A DNA stretch of 64,000 bases, taken from NCBI RefSeq assembly GCF_910591885.1, contig NW_025963581.1, positions 434,001 through 498,000 on the forward strand, given 5' to 3'. Position numbers and translations under genes: made by a program. This DNA is from Bombus terrestris. Its lineage: Eukaryota > Arthropoda > Insecta > Hymenoptera > Apidae. Shown piece after piece: positions 52,198 through 62,600 of this stretch (positions are counted from its first letter, which is position 1; the number at the start of each line of letters is the position of its first letter). Below the pieces are notes generated by a model, which had not been told where the DNA came from, searched no databases, and saw only the letters and a program-made list of their open reading frames with translations.

Positions 52198-53210
52198 CAA
52201 CGTAGGACAACGTGGGACAACGTGGGACACCGTTGGACATCGTTGGACAACGTGGGACATCGTGGGACAACGTGGGACAACGTGGGACAACGTGGGACAA
52301 CGTGGGACACCGTTGGACATCGTTGGACACCGTGGGACAACGTGGGACAACGTGGGACACCGTTGGACACCGTTGGACACCGTGGGACAACGTGGGACAA
52401 CGTGGGACAACGTGGGACAACGTGGGACAACGTGGGACAACGTGGGACAACGTGGGACAACGTGGGACAACGTGGGACAACGTGGGAAACCATGGAACAA
52501 CGTGGGACAACGTGGGACACCGTTGGACATCGTTGGACACCGTGGGACAACGTGGGACAACGTGGGACACCGTTGGACACCGTTGGACATCGTTGGACAC
52601 CGTTGGACACCGTGGGACAACGTGGGACAACGTGGGACAACGTGGGACAACGTGGGACAACGTGAGACAACGTGGGACAACGTGGGACACCGTTGGACAC
52701 CGTGGGACACCGTTGGACACCGTTGGACATCGTTGGACATCGTTGGACATCGTTGGACACCGTTGGACACCGTTGGACACCGTTGGACACCGTTGGACAT
52801 CGGTGGACATCGTGGGACACCGTTGGACACCGTTGGACATCGTTGGACACCGTTGGACACCGTGGGACAACGTGGGACAACGTGGGACAACGTGGGACAA
52901 CGTGGGACAACGTGGGACAACGTGGGACACCGTTGGACATCGTTGGACACCGTGGGACAACGTGGGACAACGTGGGACAACGTGGGACACCGTTGGACAC
53001 CGCTGGACATCGTTGGACACCGTTGGACACCGTGGGACAACGTGGGACAACGTGGGACAACGTGGGACAACGTGGGACAACGTGGGACAACGTAGGACAA
53101 CGTGGGACAACGTGGGACACCGTTGGACATCGTTGGACAACGTGGGACATCGTGGGACAACGTGGGACAACGTGGGACAACGTGGGACAACGTGGGACAC
53201 CGTTGGACAC
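52198..53210 (+). repeat. ~1.0 kb block, copy 2 (partner 46488-47550)
   Basis: Domain A-like order (AACCATGGAA 52488, CAACGTGAGA 52658, CATCGGTGGA 52798) embedded in domain B. It has lost five units relative to its partner and gained CACCGCTGGA at 52998. The CACCGTTAGA of the partner is absent, so that change is younger than the duplication or was reverted. Confidence 0.82.
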
Positions 53211-53747
53211 CGTGGGACACCGTTGGACACCGCTGGACATCGTTGGACACCGTGGGACAACGTGGGACAACGTGGGACAACGTGGGACAACGTGGGACAA
53301 CGTGGGACAACGTGGGACAACGTGGGACAACGTGGGACAACGTGGGACAACGTGGGACAACGTGGGCCAACGTGGGACAACGTGGGACAACGTGGGACAA
53401 CGTGGGACACCGTTGGACACCGTGGGACAACGTGGGACAACGTGGGACAACGTGGGACAACGTGGGACAACGTGGGACAACGTAGGACAACGTGGGACAA
53501 CGTGGGACACCGTTGGACATCGTTGGACAACGTGGGACATCGTGGGACAACGTGGGACAACGTGGGACAACGTGGGACAACGTGGGACACCGTTGGACTT
53601 CGTTGGACACCGTGGGACAACGTGGGACAACGTGGGACACCGTTGGACACCGTTGGACATCGTTGGACACCGTTGGACACCGTGGGACAACGTGGGACAA
53701 CGTGGGACAACGTGGGACAACGTGGGACAACGTGGGACAACGTGGGC

Positions 53748-56650
53748 CAACGTGGGACAACGTGGGACACCGTTGGACACCGTGGGACACCGTTGGACAC
53801 CGTTGGACATCGTTGGACATCGTTGGACATCGTTGGACACCGTTGGACACCGTTGGACACCGTTGGACACCGTTGGACATCGGTTTACATCGTGGGACAC
53901 CGTTGGACACCGTTGGACATCGTTGGACACCGTTGGACACCGTGGGACAACGTGGGACAACGTGGGACAACGTGGGACACCGTTGGACACCGTTGGACAC
54001 CGTGGGACAACGTGGGACAACGTGGGACAACGTGGGACAACGTGGGACAACGTGGGACAACGTAGGACAACGTGGGACAACGTGGGACACCGTTGGACAT
54101 CGTTGGACAACGTGGGACATCGTGGGACAACGTGGGACAACGTGGGACAACGTGGGACAACGTGGGACAACGTGGGACAACGTGGGACAACGTAGGACAA
54201 CGTGGGACAACGTGGGACACCGTTGGACATCGTTGGACAACGTGGGACATCGTGGGACAACGTGGGACAACGTGGGACAACGTGGGACAACGTGGGACAC
54301 CGTTGGACACCGTGGGACAACGTGGGACAACGTGGGACAACGTGGGACAACGTGGGACAACGTGGGACAACGTAGGACAACGTGGGACAACGTGGGACAC
54401 CGTTGGACATCGTTGGACAACGTGGGACATCGTGGGACAACGTGGGACAACGTGGGACAACGTGGGACAACGTGGGACACCGTTGGACATCGTTGGACAC
54501 CGTGGGACAACGTGGGACAACGTGGGACACCGTTGGACACCGTTGGACATCGTTGGACACCGTTGGACACCGTGGGACACCGTTGGACACCGTTGGACAT
54601 CGGTGGACATCGTGGGACACCGTTGGACACCGTTGGACATCGTTGGACACCGTTGGACACCGTGGGACAACGTGGGACAACGTGGGACAACGTGGGACAA
54701 CGTGGGACAACGTGGGACAACGTGGGACACCGTTGGACATCGTTGGACACCGTGGGACAACGTGGGACAACGTGGGACAACGTGGGACACCGTTGGACAT
54801 CGTTGGACACCGTGGGACAACGTGGGACAACGTGGGACAACGTGGGACACCGTTGGACACCGTTGGACATCGTTGGACACCGTTGGACACCGTGGGACAA
54901 CGTGGGACAACGTGGGACAACGTGGGACAACGTGGGACAACGTGGGACAACGTAGGACAACGTGGGACAACGTGGGACACCGTTGGACATCGGTTTACAT
55001 CGTGGGACACCGTTGGACACCGTTGGACATCGTTGGACACCGTTGGACACCGTGGGACAACGTGGGACAACGTGGGACAACGTGGGACACCGTTGGACAC
55101 CGTTGGACACCGTGGGACAACGTGGGACAACGTGGGACAACGTGGGACAACGTGGGACAACGTGGGACAACGTAGGACAACGTGGGACAACGTGGGACAC
55201 CGTTGGACATCGTTGGACAACGTGGGACATCGTGGGACAACGTGGGACAACGTGGGACAACGTGGGACAACGTGGGACAACGTGGGACACCGTTGGACAC
55301 CGTGGGACACCGTTGGACACCGTTGGACACCGTGGGACACCGTTGGACACCGCTGGACATCGTTGGACACCGTGGGACAACGTGGGATAACGTGGGACAA
55401 CGTGGGACAACGTGGGACAACGTAGGACAACGTGGGACAACGTGGGACACCGTTGGACATCGGTTTACATCGTGGGACACCGTTGGACACCGTTGGACAT
55501 CGTTGGACACCGTTGGACACCGTGGGACAACGTGGGACAACGTGGGACAACGTGGGACACCGTTGGACACCGTTGGACACCGTGGGACAACGTGGGACAA
55601 CGTGGGACAACGTGGGACAACGTGGGACAACGTGGGACAACGTAGGACAACGTGGGACAACGTGGGACACCGTTGGACATCGTTGGACAACGTGGGACAT
55701 CGTGGGACAACGTGGGACAACGTGGGACAACGTGGGACAACGTGGGACACCGTTGGACATCGTTGGACACCGTGGGACAACGTGGGACAACGTGGGACAC
55801 CGTGGGACACCGTTGGACATCGTTGGACACCGTGGGACACCGTGGGACACCGTTGGACACCGTTGGACATCGGTGGACATCGTGGGACACCGTTGGACAC
55901 CGTTGGACATCGTTGGACACCGTTGGACACCGTGGGACAACGTGGGACAACGTGGGACAACGTGGGACAACGTGGGACAACGTGGGACAACGTGGGACAC
56001 CGTTGGACATCGTTGGACACCGTGGGACAACGTGGGACAACGTGAGACAACGTGGGACACCGTTGGACACCGTTGGACATCGTTGGACACCGTTGGACAC
56101 CGTGGGACAACGTGGGACAACGTGGGACAACGTGGGACAACGTGGGACAACGTGGGACAACGTAGGACAACGTGGGACAACGTGGGACACCGTTGGACAT
56201 CGTTGGACAACGTGGGACATCGTGGGACAACGTGGGACAACGTGGGACAACGTGGGACAACGTGGGACACCGTTGGACACCGTTGGACATCGTTGGACAC
56301 CGTTGGACACCGTGGGACAACGTGGGACAACGTGGGACAACGTGGGACAACGTGGGACAACGTGGGACAACGTAGGACAACGTGGGACAACGTGGGACAC
56401 CGTTGGACATCGTTGGACAACGTGGGACATCGTGGGACAACGTGGGACAACGTGGGACAACGCGGGACAACGTGGGACACCGTTGGACACCGTGGGACAC
56501 CGTTGGACACCGTTGGACACCGTGGGACACCGTTGGACACCGCTGGACATCGTTGGACACCGTGGGACAACGTGGGACAACGTGGGACAACGTGGGACAA
56601 CGTGGGACAACGTGGGACAACGTGGGACAACGTGGGACAACGTGGGACAA
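53748..56650 (+). repeat. 5,250-bp higher-order repeat, copy 1 (homologous part)
   Basis: Partner of 58998-61900. Pairs at exactly +5,250 include CATCGGTTTA (53878, 54988, 55458), CATCGGTGGA (54598, 55868), CACCGCTGGA (55348, 56538) and the rare TAACGTGGGA (55388 and 60638). Differences are few: CACCGTGGGA-type changes near 55800-55850, and CAACGCGGGA at 56458. The preceding unit differs (CAACGTGGGC against CAACGTAGGA at 58988), marking the left breakpoint. Confidence 0.9.
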
Positions 56651-57850
56651 CGTGGGACAACGTGGGACAACGTGGGCCAACGTGGGACAACGTGGGACAA
56701 CGTGGGACAACGTGGGACACCGTTGGACACCGTGGGACAACGTGGGACAACGTGGGACAACGTGGGACAACGTGGGACAACGTGGGACAACGTAGGACAA
56801 CGTGGGACAACGTGGGACACCGTTGGACATCGTTGGACAACGTGGGACATCGTGGGACAACGTGGGACAACGTGGGACAACGTGGGACAACGTGGGACAC
56901 CGTTGGACTTCGTTGGACACCGTGGGACAACGTGGGACAACGTGGGACACCGTTGGACACCGTTGGACATCGTTGGACACCGTTGGACACCGTGGGACAA
57001 CGTGGGACAACGTGGGACAACGTGGGACAACGTGGGACAACGTGGGACAACGTGGGCCAACGTGGGACAACGTGGGACACCGTTGGACACCGTGGGACAC
57101 CGTTGGACACCGTTGGACATCGTTGGACATCGTTGGACATCGTTGGACACCGTTGGACACCGTTGGACACCGTTGGACACCGTTGGACATCGGTTTACAT
57201 CGTGGGACACCGTTGGACACCGTTGGACATCGTTGGACACCGTTGGACACCGTGGGACAACGTGGGACAACGTGGGACAACGTGGGACACCGTTGGACAC
57301 CGTTGGACACCGTGGGACAACGTGGGACAACGTGGGACAACGTGGGACAACGTGGGACAACGTGGGACAACGTAGGACAACGTGGGACAACGTGGGACAC
57401 CGTTGGACATCGTTGGACAACGTGGGACATCGTGGGACAACGTGGGACAACGTGGGACAACGTGGGACAACGTGGGACACCGTTGGACATCGTTGGACAC
57501 CGTGGGACAACGTGGGACAACGTGGGACACCGTTGGACACCGTTGGACATCGTTGGACACCGTTGGACACCGTGGGACAACGTGGGACAACGTGGGACAA
57601 CGTGGGACAACGTGGGACAACGTGGGACAACGTGGGACAACGTGGGACAACGTGGGACAACGTGGGACACCGTTGGACACCGTGGGACACCGTTGGACAC
57701 CGTTGGACATCGTTGGACATCGTTGGACATCGTTGGACACCGTTGGACACCGTTGGACACCGTTGGACACCGTTGGACATCGGTTTACATCGTGGGACAC
57801 CGTTGGACACCGTTGGACATCGTTGGACACCGTTGGACACCGTGGGACAA
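56158..57850 (+). repeat. ~1.7 kb block, copy 2 (partner 47428-49130)
   Basis: Collinear with 47428-49130 at +8,730 then +8,720 bp. It includes CTTCGTTGGA at 56908, also present at 53598 and 62858 but not in the 47.4 kb copy. It is also the left part of the stretch repeated at 62310-64000. Confidence 0.83.
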
Positions 57851-58997
57851 CGTGGGACAACGTGGGACAACGTGGGACACCGTTGGACACCGTTGGACAA
57901 CGTGGGACAACGTGGGACAACGTGGGACAACGTGGGACAACGTGGGACAACGTGGGACAACGTGGGACAACGTGGGACAACGTGGGACATCGTGGGACAA
58001 CGTGGGACAACGTGGGACAACGTGGGACAACGTGGGACATCGTTGGACACCGTTGGACACCGTGGGACAACGTGGGACAACGTGGGACAACGTGGGACAA
58101 CGTGCGACAACGTGGGACAACGTGGGACAACGTGGGACAACGTGGGACAACGTGGGACATCGTTGGACACCGTGGGACACCGTTGGACACCGTTGGACAT
58201 CGTTGGACACCGTTGGACACCGTGGGACAACGTGGGACAACGTGGGACAACGTGGGACAACGTGGGACAACGTGGGACAACGTGGGACAACGTGGGACAA
58301 CGTGGGACAACGTGGGACACCGTTGGACACCGTGGGACACCGTTGGACACCGTTGGACATCGTTGGACATCGTTGGACATCGTTGGACACCGTTGGACAC
58401 CGTTGGACACCGTTGGACACCGTTGGACATCGGTTTACATCGTGGGACACCGTTGGACACCGTTGGACATCGTTGGACACCGTTGGACACCGTGGGACAA
58501 CGTGGGACAACGTGGGACAACGTGGGACACCGTTGGACACCGTTGGACAACGTGGGACAACGTGGGACAACGTGGCACAACGTGGGACAACGTGGGACAA
58601 CGTGGGACAACGTGGGACAACGTGGGACAACGTGGGACATCGTGGGACAACGTGGGACAACGTGGGACAACGTGGGACAACGTGGGACATCGTTGGACAC
58701 CGTTGGACACCGTGGGACAACGTGGGACAACGTGGGACAACGTGGGACAACGTGGGACAACGTGGGACAACGTGGGACAACGTGGGACACCGTTGGACAT
58801 CGTTGGACACCGTGGGACAACGTGGGACAACGTGGGACAACGTGGGACAACGTGGGACAACGTGGGACAACGTGGGACAACGTGGGACACCGTTGGACAC
58901 CGTGGGACAACGTGGGACCACGTGGGACAACGTGGGACAACGTGGGACAACGTGGGACAACGTGGGACAACGTGGGACAACGTGGGACAACGTAGGA

Positions 58998-61900
58998 CAA
59001 CGTGGGACAACGTGGGACACCGTTGGACACCGTGGGACACCGTTGGACACCGTTGGACATCGTTGGACATCGTTGGACATCGTTGGACACCGTTGGACAC
59101 CGTTGGACACCGTTGGACACCGTTGGACATCGGTTTACATCGTGGGACACCGTTGGACACCGTTGGACATCGTTGGACACCGTTGGACACCGTGGGACAA
59201 CGTGGGACAACGTGGGACAACGTGGGACACCGTTGGACACCGTTGGACACCGTGGGACAACGTGGGACAACGTGGGACAACGTGGGACAACGTGGGACAA
59301 CGTGGGACAACGTAGGACAACGTGGGACAACGTGGGACACCGTTGGACATCGTTGGACAACGTGGGACATCGTGGGACAACGTGGGACAACGTGGGACAA
59401 CGTGGGACAACGTGGGACAACGTGGGACAACGTGGGACAACGTAGGACAACGTGGGACAACGTGGGACACCGTTGGACATCGTTGGACAACGTGGGACAT
59501 CGTGGGACAACGTGGGACAACGTGGGACAACGTGGGACAACGTGGGACACCGTTGGACACCGTGGGACAACGTGGGACAACGTGGGACAACGTGGGACAA
59601 CGTGGGACAACGTGGGACAACGTAGGACAACGTGGGACAACGTGGGACACCGTTGGACATCGTTGGACAACGTGGGACATCGTGGGACAACGTGGGACAA
59701 CGTGGGACAACGTGGGACAACGTGGGACACCGTTGGACATCGTTGGACACCGTGGGACAACGTGGGACAACGTGGGACACCGTTGGACACCGTTGGACAT
59801 CGTTGGACACCGTTGGACACCGTGGGACACCGTTGGACACCGTTGGACATCGGTGGACATCGTGGGACACCGTTGGACACCGTTGGACATCGTTGGACAC
59901 CGTTGGACACCGTGGGACAACGTGGGACAACGTGGGACAACGTGGGACAACGTGGGACAACGTGGGACAACGTGGGACACCGTTGGACATCGTTGGACAC
60001 CGTGGGACAACGTGGGACAACGTGGGACAACGTGGGACACCGTTGGACATCGTTGGACACCGTGGGACAACGTGGGACAACGTGGGACAACGTGGGACAC
60101 CGTTGGACACCGTTGGACATCGTTGGACACCGTTGGACACCGTGGGACAACGTGGGACAACGTGGGACAACGTGGGACAACGTGGGACAACGTGGGACAA
60201 CGTAGGACAACGTGGGACAACGTGGGACACCGTTGGACATCGGTTTACATCGTGGGACACCGTTGGACACCGTTGGACATCGTTGGACACCGTTGGACAC
60301 CGTGGGACAACGTGGGACAACGTGGGACAACGTGGGACACCGTTGGACACCGTTGGACACCGTGGGACAACGTGGGACAACGTGGGACAACGTGGGACAA
60401 CGTGGGACAACGTGGGACAACGTAGGACAACGTGGGACAACGTGGGACACCGTTGGACATCGTTGGACAACGTGGGACATCGTGGGACAACGTGGGACAA
60501 CGTGGGACAACGTGGGACAACGTGGGACAACGTGGGACACCGTTGGACACCGTGGGACACCGTTGGACACCGTTGGACACCGTGGGACACCGTTGGACAC
60601 CGCTGGACATCGTTGGACACCGTGGGACAACGTGGGATAACGTGGGACAACGTGGGACAACGTGGGACAACGTAGGACAACGTGGGACAACGTGGGACAC
60701 CGTTGGACATCGGTTTACATCGTGGGACACCGTTGGACACCGTTGGACATCGTTGGACACCGTTGGACACCGTGGGACAACGTGGGACAACGTGGGACAA
60801 CGTGGGACACCGTTGGACACCGTTGGACACCGTGGGACAACGTGGGACAACGTGGGACAACGTGGGACAACGTGGGACAACGTGGGACAACGTAGGACAA
60901 CGTGGGACAACGTGGGACACCGTTGGACATCGTTGGACAACGTGGGACATCGTGGGACAACGTGGGACAACGTGGGACAACGTGGGACAACGTGGGACAC
61001 CGTTGGACATCGTTGGACACCGTGGGACAACGTGGGACAACGTGGGACACCGTTGGACACCGTTGGACATCGTTGGACACCGTTGGACACCGTGGGACAC
61101 CGTTGGACACCGTTGGACATCGGTGGACATCGTGGGACACCGTTGGACACCGTTGGACATCGTTGGACACCGTTGGACACCGTGGGACAACGTGGGACAA
61201 CGTGGGACAACGTGGGACAACGTGGGACAACGTGGGACAACGTGGGACACCGTTGGACATCGTTGGACACCGTGGGACAACGTGGGACAACGTGAGACAA
61301 CGTGGGACACCGTTGGACACCGTTGGACATCGTTGGACACCGTTGGACACCGTGGGACAACGTGGGACAACGTGGGACAACGTGGGACAACGTGGGACAA
61401 CGTGGGACAACGTAGGACAACGTGGGACAACGTGGGACACCGTTGGACATCGTTGGACAACGTGGGACATCGTGGGACAACGTGGGACAACGTGGGACAA
61501 CGTGGGACAACGTGGGACACCGTTGGACACCGTTGGACATCGTTGGACACCGTTGGACACCGTGGGACAACGTGGGACAACGTGGGACAACGTGGGACAA
61601 CGTGGGACAACGTGGGACAACGTAGGACAACGTGGGACAACGTGGGACACCGTTGGACATCGTTGGACAACGTGGGACATCGTGGGACAACGTGGGACAA
61701 CGTGGGACAACGTGGGACAACGTGGGACACCGTTGGACACCGTGGGACACCGTTGGACACCGTTGGACACCGTGGGACACCGTTGGACACCGCTGGACAT
61801 CGTTGGACACCGTGGGACAACGTGGGACAACGTGGGACAACGTGGGACAACGTGGGACAACGTGGGACAACGTGGGACAACGTGGGACAACGTGGGACAC
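58998..61900 (+). repeat. 5,250-bp higher-order repeat, copy 2 (homologous part)
   Basis: Direct copy of 53748-56650 with very few substitutions. Its last ~0.7 kb is itself tandemly duplicated. Immediately upstream, at 58918, is a unit reading CCACGTGGGA, the only one I find with that change. Confidence 0.9.
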
Positions 61901-61907
61901 CGTGGGA
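61208..61907 (+). repeat. 700-bp nested tandem duplication, copy 1
   Basis: 70 units. CAACGTGAGA (61288 and 61988), CAACGTAGGA (61408 and 62108; 61618 and 62318) and CACCGCTGGA (61788 and 62488) are each 700 bp apart. The first 5.25 kb copy has only one such segment, so this event came after the 5.25 kb duplication. Confidence 0.9.
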
Positions 61908-62600
61908 CAACGTGGGACAACGTGGGACAACGTGGGACAACGTGGGACACCGTTGGACATCGTTGGACACCGTGGGACAACGTGGGACAACGTGAGACAA
62001 CGTGGGACACCGTTGGACACCGTTGGACATCGTTGGACACCGTTGGACACCGTGGGACAACGTGGGACAACGTGGGACAACGTGGGACAACGTGGGACAA
62101 CGTGGGACAACGTAGGACAACGTGGGACAACGTGGGACACCGTTGGACATCGTTGGACAACGTGGGACATCGTGGGACAACGTGGGACAACGTGGGACAA
62201 CGTGGGACAACGTGGGACACCGTTGGACACCGTTGGACATCGTTGGACACCGTTGGACACCGTGGGACAACGTGGGACAACGTGGGACAACGTGGGACAA
62301 CGTGGGACAACGTGGGACAACGTAGGACAACGTGGGACAACGTGGGACACCGTTGGACATCGTTGGACAACGTGGGACATCGTGGGACAACGTGGGACAA
62401 CGTGGGACAACGTGGGACAACGTGGGACACCGTTGGACACCGTGGGACACCGTTGGACACCGTTGGACACCGTGGGACACCGTTGGACACCGCTGGACAT
62501 CGTTGGACACCGTGGGACAACGTGGGACAACGTGGGACAACGTGGGACAACGTGGGACAACGTGGGACAACGTGGGACAACGTGGGACAACGTGGGACAA
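61908..62600 (+). repeat. 700-bp nested tandem duplication, copy 2
   Basis: Second copy of the 70-unit segment. Beyond it, distances to the older copy change from 5,250 to 5,950 bp, exactly 700 more. This confirms insertion of one extra segment. Confidence 0.9.

Noticed and set aside
49065..57170. Reverse-strand open frame of about 2,700 codons rich in Cys, Pro, Ser and Val
   Set aside because: It is the complement of the same repeat, it ends only where CATCGGTTTA creates a stop in that frame, and the other two reverse frames spell the same cycle. There is no signal peptide, domain or composition typical of a structural repeat protein under selection.
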